64,000 bases of DNA. It comes from Pleomorphomonas sp. JP5 (GTDB lineage Bacteria > Pseudomonadota > Alphaproteobacteria > Rhizobiales > Pleomorphomonadaceae). The stretch spans positions 891,944 through 955,943 of the forward strand of contig NZ_JAMDLI010000008.1 in NCBI RefSeq assembly GCF_023721815.1. The letters are read 5' to 3'. Position 1 is the first letter of the stretch, and the number at the start of each line of letters is the position of its first letter. Shown in pieces: positions 36,146 to 44,958 of the stretch. A program made the position numbers and the translations under genes. The notes under the pieces are model-generated. The model was not told where the DNA came from. It ran no database searches and worked only from the letters and a program-made list of their open reading frames with translations.

Positions 36146-37489
36146 ATGAGCGATCTCGTCGACCTCGACCAACTGACCCAACAGGCGGCTCGCCTCGTCG
36201 AAGCGGCGCGCGCGGCCGGCGCGGACGCCGCCGATGCCGTCGCTGTCCGCTCCGTCAACCAGATGGCGAGCGTCCTCAAGGGCAAGGTCGAAAAGATCGA
36301 GCATGCCGAAAACGACGATTTTGGCCTCCGGGTCTTCGTCGGCGATCGCAACGCAACCATCTCCGCGACGCTCGGCTCGGATGTCGAGGCATTAGCCAGC
36401 CGAGCGGTCGCCATGGCCCGCGCGGCGCCCTCGGACCGTTATGCCGGTCTGGCCGACAGCGCCTTGCTGACCACCGCCCGGCCCGACCTCGACCTCCTCG
36501 ACGAAACACCGGTGTCCGCCGCCGATCTCGCCGAGCGAGGGAAGGCCGTCGAAGCGGCCGCCATGTCCGTCGACGGCGTGAGCAACACCACCGGCGCCAG
36601 CGCCTACTGGGCACGCGGAGGCATGGCTCTCGTCACGTCCAGCGGGTTCTCCGGTGCTTATGAGTCCTCCGGCCACGGCCATTCGGTCGCGGCCATCGCC
36701 GGCAGCGGCACCGGCATGGAACGGGACTGGGATTCCTCTTCGAAGACCCATCTCGCCGACCTTGAAAGCGCGGAAACCGTCGGCGCCCGGGCCGGCATGC
36801 GTGCCGTACGCCGCCTCAACCCGCGTCAGGTGGCGACCCAGAGCGCGACGGTGGTTTATGATCCGCGCGTCGCCACCAGCCTGATCGGCGCGCTCATCGG
36901 CGCCATTTCCGGCGCGTCGATCGCCCGGCGCTCATCCTTCCTCAAGGATCGGCTCGGACAGCAGCTGTTCGGGCCGAAGATCCGGATAACAGACGATCCT
37001 CTGCGGCGACGCGGCCCTGGATCACGTCCGTTCGATGGTGAAGGCGTCGGCGCCGAGCCGCTCGATCTCGTAAAGGACGGCGTTCTCACCACTTGGTTGC
37101 TCGACAGTGCGACGGCACGCGAACTTGGCCTTCAGACGAACGGCCGCGCTGGCCGGGGCACCGGCGCGCCGAGCCCCTCGTCGACAAACGTCTTGCTGCA
37201 CCCCGGCGGGCAGTCGCCAGCAGAGCTGATCGCGGCGGTGGGCACGGGACTCTACGTTACCGACTTCATCGGGCATGGCGCCAACCTCATCACCGGCGAC
37301 TACTCGCGGGGCGCGGCAGGCTTCTGGATCGAGAACGGGGAGATCGCCTATCCGGTGGCCGAGATCACGGTGGCCGGCAACCTCATCGACATGTTCCGCG
37401 AACTGGTACCGGCCGATGACATCGAATTTCGCTCGGCCTTCACCGCGCCAACGGTGGCCATCGGAGGACTGACGATTGCCGGTCGCTGA
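36146..37489 (+). CDS. pmbA: TldD/PmbA family metalloprotease subunit (TldE)
   Basis: 447 residues, the PmbA/TldE partner that lacks the zinc HExxxH motif. With TldD it forms the heterodimeric protease that degrades unfolded peptides and matures microcin B17 and CcdA in E. coli. C-terminal barrel features: SSTNVLLHPGGQSPAELIAA, GLYVTDFIGHGANLITGDYS and FWIENGEIAYPVAEITVAGN. The tldD gene is present separately at 45.0-46.4 kb. First gene of the block leading to lpxK; the end overlaps the next gene. Confidence 0.94.
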   Translation: MSDLVDLDQLTQQAARLVEAARAAGADAADAVAVRSVNQMASVLKGKVEKIEHAENDDFGLRVFVGDRNATISATLGSDVEALASRAVAMARAAPSDRYAGLADSALLTTARPDLDLLDETPVSAADLAERGKAVEAAAMSVDGVSNTTGASAYWARGGMALVTSSGFSGAYESSGHGHSVAAIAGSGTGMERDWDSSSKTHLADLESAETVGARAGMRAVRRLNPRQVATQSATVVYDPRVATSLIGALIGAISGASIARRSSFLKDRLGQQLFGPKIRITDDPLRRRGPGSRPFDGEGVGAEPLDLVKDGVLTTWLLDSATARELGLQTNGRAGRGTGAPSPSSTNVLLHPGGQSPAELIAAVGTGLYVTDFIGHGANLITGDYSRGAAGFWIENGEIAYPVAEITVAGNLIDMFRELVPADDIEFRSAFTAPTVAIGGLTIAGR

Positions 37490-38270
37490 CAGCGCACGCA
37501 TCGACGAAGACACGGCGCTCCTTTCCGACGCGGCGCTCGCCGCCGCAAGCATCGGTCTTTCCTTCTTTCGCCGCGACCCGCGCGTCTGGAAGAAGGCCAA
37601 TGACTCACCGGTCAGCGAAGCCGATCTCGCCATCGATCGCTTTCTGAAGGATCGCCTGCTGGCCGCGCGGCCCGATTATGGCTGGCTGTCGGAAGAGACC
37701 GAGGACGATCCGGCTCGCTTGGGCTGCGAGCGCGTCTTCGTGGTCGATCCGATCGACGGAACGCGCGGCTTCATCGCCGGCTCCGACCAGTGGACGATCT
37801 CGCTCGCTGTCGTCGAACGCGGGCGGCCGGTGGCGGCGGCGCTTTTGCAGCCGTCAGTCAGTCATCTCTATACGGCCGGTCATCGGCGCGGCGCATTCCT
37901 CGATGGCAACCGCCTGCGCCTGCAGCCGCGCCCGAGTCTCGCCGGCGTACGTGTCGCCGGTCCCGCCGTTCTGATTTCCCGCCTGTCGCGGCCGGTGCCG
38001 ACGCTCAGGAGCCGAGGGTACGTCGCTTCGTTGGCGCTCAGAATCGCCATGGTCGCCGACGGTACGCTCGACCTCGCTTTCGCGCGCGGCGGCTCCCACG
38101 ACTGGGACCTTGCCGCCGCCGACCTGATCGTCGCCGAGGCCGGCGGGACACTCGAGACCATCGACGGTGGCCCTATCGTCTACAACCGCCCCGATGCTGA
38201 CCACGACAGCCTAATCGCCGGCTCGCCGGCACTGACGCGAGCGGCAGCGGGCGCCATAGGCCCCTATTGA
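37476..38270 (+). CDS. Inositol-monophosphatase-family (CysQ-like) phosphatase
   Basis: 264 residues of the Li-sensitive phosphatase superfamily, closest in look to 3'(2'),5'-bisphosphate nucleotidase CysQ. Metal-binding motifs: LSEETEDD, VVDPIDGTRGFIAGSD and SHDWDLAAADLIVAEAGG, all intact. It starts with TTG 37476 behind GGAGG, inside the last codons of pmbA, so the two are coupled. It would hydrolyse PAP or inositol phosphates; the envelope-gene setting does not decide. Confidence 0.88.
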   Translation: MPVADSARIDEDTALLSDAALAAASIGLSFFRRDPRVWKKANDSPVSEADLAIDRFLKDRLLAARPDYGWLSEETEDDPARLGCERVFVVDPIDGTRGFIAGSDQWTISLAVVERGRPVAAALLQPSVSHLYTAGHRRGAFLDGNRLRLQPRPSLAGVRVAGPAVLISRLSRPVPTLRSRGYVASLALRIAMVADGTLDLAFARGGSHDWDLAAADLIVAEAGGTLETIDGGPIVYNRPDADHDSLIAGSPALTRAAAGAIGPY

Positions 38271-38357
38271 GGAGCCGCCCTTGCAAATCGGGCCGGGCTT
38301 GACGAAAAGAAGATGGGCCGCCCAAAGGAGGCGCCCGTTGCGGAAGGCGAGATCTTC

Positions 38358-38591
38358 ATGACGACCGAAATCACATCGAAGCAACTGCTTCACCTCGTCA
38401 TTGGCGGCGAGATGAAGACGCTCGACTCGACAGAGTTTGCCGATATCAACGCCATCGATATCGTTGGCGCTTTCCCCAATTATGCCGCCGCCTATGCCGC
38501 CTGGAAGCAGAAGGCGCAGGCCACCGTCGATCAGGCGCAGACACGCTACTTCATCGTCCACCTGCATCGTCTCATGGATCCATCGACCTGA
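38358..38591 (+). CDS. DUF4170 family protein
   Basis: 77 residues of the small DUF4170 family found in alphaproteobacteria, nearly always between a CysQ-like gene and an acyltransferase gene as here. MTTEITSKQLLHLVIGGEMK then INAIDIVGAFPNYAAAYAAW and YFIVHLHRLMD. ATG 38358 has GGAAGG-GAG upstream; an in-frame ATG at 38313 would add 15 residues unlike the family. Function unknown; conserved neighbourhood points to envelope biogenesis. Confidence 0.85.
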   Translation: MTTEITSKQLLHLVIGGEMKTLDSTEFADINAIDIVGAFPNYAAAYAAWKQKAQATVDQAQTRYFIVHLHRLMDPST

Positions 38592-38660
38592 TGCAGCTCC
38601 CGAACAACCCCCATCTTCCGATGTCGCACACGCGCTGCCTTCTGTCTCCGGAGACACCGC

Positions 38661-39404
38661 TTGCAATTTAGCCGGAAACTTCTCGGCAGCGCGTCGGTCA
38701 ACAACGCCCTGTCGCATCTGCTCGCCTGGTATGTTCTTGGTGTGTTTCGCACCGCCAAGGTGAACATCGTGCCGTCTGATGCCTTCGACGTGGCGCTCGC
38801 GGAAGCTCCGGTGATCTTCACCTTCTGGCACGGTCTCGCCATGATGACGCCTCGTGCCGTGCCGCTCGGCCTGCCGATCGTGCCGATGATCGCCCGCAAC
38901 AAGGCGGCCGGAATCGTCGCCAATGCCGCGGGAACGCAGGGCATCCGCACCATTCGAGCGTCCGGCTCGCAGGGCACGCGTACATTGCACAGGAAGGGCG
39001 GGGCCGCCGGATTCCGGCAAGCCTTGCGCGAACTCGAAGCCGGCAATTCCGTTTTGATGACGGCTGACGTCCCCAAGGTGTCCCAGGTATCGGGCAAGGG
39101 TGTCATCCACCTGGCCCGGCTCTCCGGCAGGCCGATCATTCCCCTCGCCTACGTGTCGCGCTACGGCCTTCGTTTCAACAACTGGGACCGCATGGTGGTG
39201 GATCTACCGTTCTCGCCGGCAACTGTCAGGCACGGCGCTCCGATCCGGGTTCCGGCCGAGGCCAACGTCGAGGACGTCGAAAGGTTGAGGCGCTTCCTCA
39301 CCGAGGAGCTTGATCGGATCACGCAAGACGCCTACGAACGCACGGGAATCGCTGAAAAGTTCATCCCCGGTCCTCAAAACCAAGACCTTGCCGCCGATGG
39401 CTGA
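38661..39404 (+). CDS. Lysophospholipid-acyltransferase-like protein (DUF374)
   Basis: 247 residues. The acyltransferase-like HxxxxM motif is in FTFWHGLAMM (His57), followed by a glycine-rich SGSQGTRTLHRKGGAAGF and MTADVPKVSQVSGKGVIHLA region characteristic of DUF374. It lies between DUF4170 and waaA, and the family is thought to acylate lipid A or a related lipid, but this is not demonstrated by sequence. Starts with TTG 38661 with GGAG eight bases upstream. Overlaps waaA by 8 bp. Confidence 0.86.
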   Translation: MQFSRKLLGSASVNNALSHLLAWYVLGVFRTAKVNIVPSDAFDVALAEAPVIFTFWHGLAMMTPRAVPLGLPIVPMIARNKAAGIVANAAGTQGIRTIRASGSQGTRTLHRKGGAAGFRQALRELEAGNSVLMTADVPKVSQVSGKGVIHLARLSGRPIIPLAYVSRYGLRFNNWDRMVVDLPFSPATVRHGAPIRVPAEANVEDVERLRRFLTEELDRITQDAYERTGIAEKFIPGPQNQDLAADG

Positions 39405-40695
39405 TCTCGGAGACGCGCTTCTTTCGACGTGGATCGCCCTGACCCGGCTCGCCGGCCCTGTCGGTGGGGCCATCGTCGGCATGCGTCGACGCCGCGGGAA
39501 GGAAGATCCCTCCCGGTCGTCCGAACGGCTGGGCCATCCTTCGGCCCCCCGTCCGGAGGGGCCGCTCGTCTGGGTACACGCCGTCAGTGTCGGCGAGGCG
39601 ATGGCGGCGATGCCGGTGGTCGACCGTTTGATCGCGGAGGGCAAGGGCGTTCTGGTTACAACGGTCACCACGACGTCCGCCGCTCTCGTCGGGCACCGCT
39701 TGAGGCCAGGACTGATCCATCAGTTCGCACCTCTCGATCTCGCCGGTCCGGTCGATCGATTTATCGCCCATTGGCGCCCCGATCTCGCGGTGTTCGTCGA
39801 AAGCGAGATCTGGCCGGTCGCCATCGGCCGCCTCGCCGATCACGGCATACCGCTTGTCGTCGCCAACGCCAGGCTGTCGCCGCGCTCCTTCGGAGGGTGG
39901 CAACGGGCGGCGCCAGCGGCGCGCGCCGTGTTTCGTCGCATGTCACTGGTGCTTGCCCAGACCGATGACGACGGAGCGCGCTTCTCAAGGCTGGGGGCCC
40001 AAGAGGTTGCCACTTTCGGCAACATCAAGTTCGACGCCGGCCTGCCGGACGTCGGCGTCGCCGATCTCGAAGCGTTGAGACATGGCATTGGCGCGCGACC
40101 GGTGCTGCTTGCCGCCTCCACTCACCCAGGCGAAGACGAAGTCGTCCTGACGGCGCTCCTGAAGATCAAGGAGAGACGGCCGGAGGCGATGCTCGTCATC
40201 GTACCGCGTCATCCGGTGCGGGGGAGCGACATTGCGCTGCTCTGCCAGTCCGCCGGTCTTGAAACGCGTCGTCGCGGTGCCGGAGATCTTCCGGATGCCT
40301 CTACGGAAGTCTATGTCGCCGACACGCTTGGCGAACTGGCTACGTTCTTCCAACTGGCCGATTTGGTCTTGATGGGCGGCACCTTCATCGAGGGTATCGG
40401 CGGTCACAATCTCATCGAGCCGGCTCGCCTCGGCGCAGCGGTGGTGAGCGGACCGCACTTTTCCAACTGGGTCGAAATCTACCAAGCCTTCATCGAGGCC
40501 GGCGGCCTCAAGGTCGCCGAGACGCCCGACGATCTCGCCGAAGCGGCACTGAGCCTGATCGACGATCCAGACCTCAGAACCAGGCAGGCTGCAGCTGGGG
40601 AGCGGGTGGTCGCAGGCTCGGCCGGCGCCGTTGCCCGCACCATCGAGGCTATCACGCCCCTGATCGGCCGACCGCCGGGTGGTGCCCCATGCTGA
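39397..40695 (+). CDS. waaA: 3-deoxy-D-manno-octulosonic acid transferase
   Basis: 432 residues, GT-B glycosyltransferase that adds Kdo to the lipid A precursor from CMP-Kdo on the inner face of the inner membrane. Recognised by VWVHAVSVGEAMAA, VESEIWPVAIGRL, ANARLSPRSFGGW, ASTHPGEDEVVL, VPRHPVRGSDIA and the C-terminal GGTFIEGIGGHNLIEPARLG. ATG 39397 overlaps the acyltransferase stop; its own stop overlaps lpxK. Confidence 0.96.
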   Translation: MADLGDALLSTWIALTRLAGPVGGAIVGMRRRRGKEDPSRSSERLGHPSAPRPEGPLVWVHAVSVGEAMAAMPVVDRLIAEGKGVLVTTVTTTSAALVGHRLRPGLIHQFAPLDLAGPVDRFIAHWRPDLAVFVESEIWPVAIGRLADHGIPLVVANARLSPRSFGGWQRAAPAARAVFRRMSLVLAQTDDDGARFSRLGAQEVATFGNIKFDAGLPDVGVADLEALRHGIGARPVLLAASTHPGEDEVVLTALLKIKERRPEAMLVIVPRHPVRGSDIALLCQSAGLETRRRGAGDLPDASTEVYVADTLGELATFFQLADLVLMGGTFIEGIGGHNLIEPARLGAAVVSGPHFSNWVEIYQAFIEAGGLKVAETPDDLAEAALSLIDDPDLRTRQAAAGERVVAGSAGAVARTIEAITPLIGRPPGGAPC

Positions 40696-41708
40696 CGCCG
40701 GCCTTTTGGTGGAAGCGCAAAGGTGTCGCCGCCTTGTTGCTGGCCCCGATCGGCCTTGTCTATGGCGCCATCACGGCGCGGCGCATGCACCGCCCCGGAG
40801 GCGCTGAGCCGCCACTGCCTTTGGTCTGCGTCGGCAACTTCGTGGCCGGAGGCGCCGGCAAGACGCCAACCGCCATCGCTCTTGCCCACTCCGCGCGTTC
40901 GGTCGGTCTCGATCCCTGCTTTCTGACCCGCGGACACGGCGGGCGCCTCAAGGGGCCGATCCTCGTCAACATCGAGACGCATACGGCGAGCGACGTCGGC
41001 GACGAAGCCTTGTTGCTCGCCCGAGTCGCGCCAACGGTGGTGGCACGCCGACGCACCGATGCCTTTGGGCTGCTCCGGGCCACCGGGACAGATCTCTGCA
41101 TCATGGACGACGGGTTCCAGAACCCGTCGGTAAAGAAGACCTTCAACTTCGTGGTGGTCGATGGAATGGTCGGGGTCGGCAACGGTCTGCCACTGCCTGC
41201 CGGACCCCTGCGGGCGCCGCTTCGGCGCCAGATGCTGCTGGCCGATGCAATCATCATTTATGGCGACAGCAAGCTCGGCCAGCGGGTCGTGCGGATGGCC
41301 GCCCGCGCCGGCAAACCGGTATTCCGAGCCACTCTCGATGCAAACGCGCCGCCCGCCGCTCCGCATCGACGACTCTATGCCTTCGCCGGCATCGGACGTC
41401 CGGAGAAGTTCTTTCGGTCGCTAGAGGCAGAGGGTTACCGTCTGGCTATGCGTCGAGCCTTTCCAGACCATTATCCATACCGCTTCGAAGACCTTACCCG
41501 TCTGCTCGACGAGGCCGACATGCTCGATGCAGTGCCCGTCACCACCGAGAAGGATGCCGTTCGTTTGCCGCGCGGCATTGTCGGCAGCAACTGGTCGCGA
41601 AACCGCGTCGCCGTATTCGGCGTTCACACGCGCTTTCTCGAAGAGAATGCGTTGGGGGCCCTGCTTCTCGACATCCGCAGGCGCTGGATGGCGAAGCACT
41701 TCAGCTGA
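40689..41708 (+). CDS. lpxK: Tetraacyldisaccharide 4'-kinase
   Basis: 339 residues. Phosphorylates the lipid A disaccharide at the 4' position. P-loop VGNFVAGGAGKTPTAIAL (Walker A about 54-60), then LTRGHGGRLKG and MDDGFQNPSVKK, the substrate/catalytic region. N-terminal hydrophobic anchor ALLLAPIGLVYGAI. Overlaps waaA by 7 bp. Last gene of the pmbA-lpxK block, convergent with DUF2093. Confidence 0.96.
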   Translation: MLTPAFWWKRKGVAALLLAPIGLVYGAITARRMHRPGGAEPPLPLVCVGNFVAGGAGKTPTAIALAHSARSVGLDPCFLTRGHGGRLKGPILVNIETHTASDVGDEALLLARVAPTVVARRRTDAFGLLRATGTDLCIMDDGFQNPSVKKTFNFVVVDGMVGVGNGLPLPAGPLRAPLRRQMLLADAIIIYGDSKLGQRVVRMAARAGKPVFRATLDANAPPAAPHRRLYAFAGIGRPEKFFRSLEAEGYRLAMRRAFPDHYPYRFEDLTRLLDEADMLDAVPVTTEKDAVRLPRGIVGSNWSRNRVAVFGVHTRFLEENALGALLLDIRRRWMAKHFS

Positions 41709-41753
41709 TCTGCTTCGACCTCGGGCAGATGCTACCCAAACCGAGACCTGGAC

Positions 41754-42023
41754 TCAGCGAGCGCCTGTATGACGACGGTAGGCGGTAAGCGCCGCCTCGG
41801 CATCGATATACGGCTCCTGATGCTCGACGGACCAGTATTTCAGGTCCTGCAGCAAGATCGGGCGTCCGGTGATCGCGCAACGCACATAATTGCCGTTGCG
41901 GAGGATCTGGTAATCACCGTCGAGATAGCGGATCTGCGCCTCGCCACCGCCGAAGGGGGGGTCCATATTGTTCAACATGGAATGGTGAATAACCCTCGCC
42001 CGGCGATCATGCAAGAGGCTCAT
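41754..42023 (-). CDS. DUF2093 family protein
   Basis: 89 residues. The core AQIRYLDGDYQILRNGNYVR then CAITGRPILLQDLKYWSVEHQEPY matches DUF2093, a small alphaproteobacterial family often near lpxK. ATG 42021-42023 overlaps the MATE gene stop (ATGA), so it is translated with that gene. The first 20 residues differ from the usual short N-terminus, and an internal ATG (about 41975) is possible. Function unknown. Confidence 0.8.
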   Translation of the reverse strand: MSLLHDRRARVIHHSMLNNMDPPFGGGEAQIRYLDGDYQILRNGNYVRCAITGRPILLQDLKYWSVEHQEPYIDAEAALTAYRRHTGAR

Positions 42024-43369
42024 GCCTTGGCGGCAAGGCGGTCGATCGACCACCCGGCCAGCCATAGAGCGGGCAGACCGAACAGCGCGGCGCCAATGCT
42101 CCACCAGAGGATCACCGCGTCAGCGCTGCCGTACCAGATTCCGAGCCAGCAGAAAGGCAACGTGCCGAGCGTCGCCCTGCCCCAGTTGAAAAACGTCGAG
42201 TAGGAGGCAAATCCGAGATTGTTGAAGGCGGCATTGGCCACGAACAGCGCTCCGGTGAAGATGAATGTCGGCGCGGCCCAGAGACAGTAGAAGGCGATCA
42301 TTTCCGCCACCCTGCCGGAGGCCTGGAACGCCCAGTTGATCGCGTCAGTCCCCAGAAGCAGCAACAGCCAGATCGCCGCCACATAGATCGCCGTGAACAG
42401 CGTGCTGTCCGACAAGGTCTTGCGGACCCGGTCGAAGCGATGAGCGCCGACATTCTGGCCGAAAATGGCTCCGACAGACCCCGTCAGCGCAAAGATTCCG
42501 GCAAAGCACAGCGGATAGATGCGGCCAATGATCGACCAGCCCGCCACCGCTTCCGTGCCGAAGCGCGCGACATAGGCGGTGACCATCATGTTGCTGACCG
42601 GCGTGGCGAGGTTGGTCAGAATGGCAGGAAAAGCGATGATCAGGAGCGGCGCGAAGTCGCGACGGACATTGCTCATCGTCGGCCGCACCAGAGCATTGAG
42701 GCGCGGCACCAACCCGTACCAGCCGACGGCGATCGCCACGAAGCGGATCAGAACGGTGACGATGGCGGCGCCGGTGACGCCGAGATCCAGAGCGAAGATG
42801 AAGATCGGGTCCAGGATTGCCGTTGCAACGGCACCAGCCAGGTTGATCCATAGCGTCATGCGTGGCGCACCGAACGCCATCAGCACACCGCCCATGGCCA
42901 TGCTGAGGGCCAGAGGGGGCATGCCCAGCATGGTGATCCACAGGAAATGCCGGGTTACCTCGAACTCTCGACCTGTCGCGCCAAGTAGCGAAAGACATGG
43001 ATCGAGCACGGCCGCGATCACCAATGTCACGGCACTGCTGGCGGCAAAGGAAATGACCAGGCCCGATGTGGCGACACGGCGGGCGCCGCTGCGGTCGCCG
43101 GCACCAACCCGCTGAGCGGTCAACGCCGTCACACCGATCGAGAAGCCGATGCCGACCGACACCAGAAGGAACAGCACGGCTCCGGCGTAGCCCATGGCCG
43201 CCGTAAGCACTTCGTCGCCCAGAAGCGAGATGTAGAGGAGATTGACCAGATCGACGGTGAAGATCGCCATCAGCCCCAACGAGCCGAGAGCGGTCAGCGC
43301 CACGACGTGACGGAACACCGATCCTTCCACGTAGGCGGCGTCGGCGGTCGCACCGGCGGCGTGCGGCAT
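42020..43369 (-). CDS. MATE-family efflux transporter
   Basis: 449 residues with 12 hydrophobic segments of the MATE (NorM/DinF-like) family, exporting cationic drugs or metabolites with Na+ or H+. Two repeats are apparent: LGSLGLMAIFTVDLVNLLYI near the N-terminus and LTNLATPVSNMMVTAYVARF about 230 residues later. ATG 43367-43369 has GAGAGG upstream; a TTG at 43417 is unlikely. Substrate unknown. Coupled to DUF2093. Confidence 0.92.
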   Translation of the reverse strand: MPHAAGATADAAYVEGSVFRHVVALTALGSLGLMAIFTVDLVNLLYISLLGDEVLTAAMGYAGAVLFLLVSVGIGFSIGVTALTAQRVGAGDRSGARRVATSGLVISFAASSAVTLVIAAVLDPCLSLLGATGREFEVTRHFLWITMLGMPPLALSMAMGGVLMAFGAPRMTLWINLAGAVATAILDPIFIFALDLGVTGAAIVTVLIRFVAIAVGWYGLVPRLNALVRPTMSNVRRDFAPLLIIAFPAILTNLATPVSNMMVTAYVARFGTEAVAGWSIIGRIYPLCFAGIFALTGSVGAIFGQNVGAHRFDRVRKTLSDSTLFTAIYVAAIWLLLLLGTDAINWAFQASGRVAEMIAFYCLWAAPTFIFTGALFVANAAFNNLGFASYSTFFNWGRATLGTLPFCWLGIWYGSADAVILWWSIGAALFGLPALWLAGWSIDRLAAKA

Positions 43370-43423
43370 CGTGAGACCTCTCAAGCGATCAGAAGCAGAC
43401 GAAACGACGAAGGCCAAACGGCC

Positions 43424-44125
43424 TCACTTCAGGATGTCGTCGGTAGCATCCTGGAGATCCTGAATCTGGCAGCTTTGTTCGCCGGTGATCCCGGTGCAAA
43501 CTTCAACCGAACCACGATGGATCATGTCTACGGCGACATAGAGAATGACCAGGAGGCCGATCCACGCGATCCAGCGGAAGCGGTGCAGCAAGCGAGCGAT
43601 CAGCGTGGCCGCGGCTCCCATCAAACCGACCGAAAGCAACAGGCCGATCACCAGAACGCCGACATGGTCGCGCGCTGCGCCCGCCACGGCCAGCACGTTG
43701 TCCAGCGACATGGAAACGTCGGCGAGGATGATCTGGATCAGCGCTTGACGGAATGTCTTGCCGCTCGCGGCCGGCGTCGCGTCGCAAGCGGCGGAGTCGA
43801 GCGCCTGCTCGGCGGCCTCAACACCTCGCGCCTCCTCGTGACGGTTCGCCCAGATTTCCCGGAACATCTTCCAGCAAACCCAGAGCAACAACACGCCGCC
43901 CGCCAGCGTCAAGCCAACGATGGCGAGGAGATGGGTGGTAATGATCGCAAACAGGATGCGCAGAACAACCGCGCCGCCAATGCCCCAGAAAATCACCTTG
44001 CGCCGAATGGATCGATCGACACCCGCCGCCGCCATTCCGACGACAATCGCATTGTCACCGGCCAGAACGACGTCGATAAAGACGACCTGAGCCAGCGCGG
44101 CGAGTTCAACCGACAAGAAATCCAT
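43424..44125 (-). CDS. TerC-family integral membrane protein
   Basis: 233 residues, about seven membrane helices. The two acidic motifs of the family are intact: QVVFIDVVLAGDNAIVVG and ILADVSMSLDNVLAVAG. TerC/YjbE/YceF proteins export Mn2+ or supply it to exported enzymes in bacteria where this was tested. A Cys pair sits near the C-terminus (VCTGITGEQSC). ATG 44123-44125 fits the family; a GTG three codons upstream is possible. An 8-bp inverted repeat lies just upstream. Confidence 0.9.
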   Translation of the reverse strand: MDFLSVELAALAQVVFIDVVLAGDNAIVVGMAAAGVDRSIRRKVIFWGIGGAVVLRILFAIITTHLLAIVGLTLAGGVLLLWVCWKMFREIWANRHEEARGVEAAEQALDSAACDATPAASGKTFRQALIQIILADVSMSLDNVLAVAGAARDHVGVLVIGLLLSVGLMGAAATLIARLLHRFRWIAWIGLLVILYVAVDMIHRGSVEVCTGITGEQSCQIQDLQDATDDILK

Positions 44126-44133
44126 CGAAAACA

Positions 44134-44168
44134 CGGCGTCTGTCCCAACCCTGTTCGGCGAGACGCCG
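44134..44168. other. Inverted repeat in the terC leader
   Basis: CGGCGTCT (44134-44141) and AGACGCCG (44161-44168) are 8-bp complementary arms with a 19-base loop, ending 8 bases before the terC ATG. As RNA it would sit beside the ribosome site; as DNA it could be an operator. I looked for, and did not find, the conserved core of the Mn-sensing yybP-ykoY riboswitch. Confidence 0.4.
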
Positions 44169-44275
44169 ATATCTTCCAGGCAAATTCCCGACCGCCGTCA
44201 GGTAGGACGCGCGAGAGGAAATTTCAATGGCTGGAGTGAATTTAGACCCTCGTCATTTATGCGAAGGAAGACGCT

Positions 44276-44893
44276 TCAAAGAAGGCCATGGGAAACGAGC
44301 TCGGCCTCAAGGGCGACCGGCGTGGTGAAGACCGCGCCGAGCAATCCGGCTTCGTGCGCGCCCTCCACGTTTTCCGGCATGTCATCGATAAAGAAGCTTT
44401 CCCCTGGCCGGAAACCCAGTTGTTCGAGGGCTCGGCGGAAGACCTTCGGATCGGGCTTCAGCGTCGAGAAGGAGGAAGAGACCAGGAAACGATCACCCAC
44501 AAGACGTGCGAGGTCCGGCGCGAGTGTTTCCCGATAGGCATAGACCAGGGGACCATTGTTGGTCAGCACCGCGACGGCAGTGCCGGCCGCGATCAGCCGT
44601 TCGATGAGGGCGAGCGTTCCGGGGATAAGGCGCATGCCCCGCCTGCGGGCCTCGACCCAGTCCTCGATGGCCAACGGATAGCCAAGACGCTCGCGCCAGG
44701 AGGCAATATAGAGTTCCGGCGTCGGAAAGGCGCCACCGTCGGCGGCAGCCTCCAGCCCCTCGCCCCAGACGCGCTCGTTGATGAAGAGAGGATCGAGACC
44801 GGTCACGCTTGCAATGTGAGCGATGCGATCCGCGCGCGTGTACGTGTAGACGACGTCGTCCATGTCAAACAAGGCAAGGCGGATGGGACGCAT
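44276..44893 (-). CDS. HAD-family pyrimidine 5'-nucleotidase-like hydrolase
   Basis: 205 residues. HAD motif I is LFDMDDVVYTYTR, motif II VLTNNG, motif III/IV LKPDPKVFRRALEQLG and FIDDMPENVEGAHEAGLLG. The VVY variant after the DxD and the cap resemble haloacid-dehalogenase/epoxide-hydrolase-N-type phosphatases. Substrate unknown. It lies 65 bases after tldD on the same strand, and 150 bases before terC. Confidence 0.85.
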   Translation of the reverse strand: MRPIRLALFDMDDVVYTYTRADRIAHIASVTGLDPLFINERVWGEGLEAAADGGAFPTPELYIASWRERLGYPLAIEDWVEARRRGMRLIPGTLALIERLIAAGTAVAVLTNNGPLVYAYRETLAPDLARLVGDRFLVSSSFSTLKPDPKVFRRALEQLGFRPGESFFIDDMPENVEGAHEAGLLGAVFTTPVALEAELVSHGLL

Positions 44894-44958
44894 ACTGCTT
44901 TCTCGTTGCGATCGGATGGGTACCGGAGGCCTACCCCGGCTCTTGGCGACCTGCGACT

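Noticed and set aside
44126-44275. Possible yybP-ykoY manganese riboswitch before terC
   Set aside because: The conserved core was not found; only a plain inverted repeat is present.
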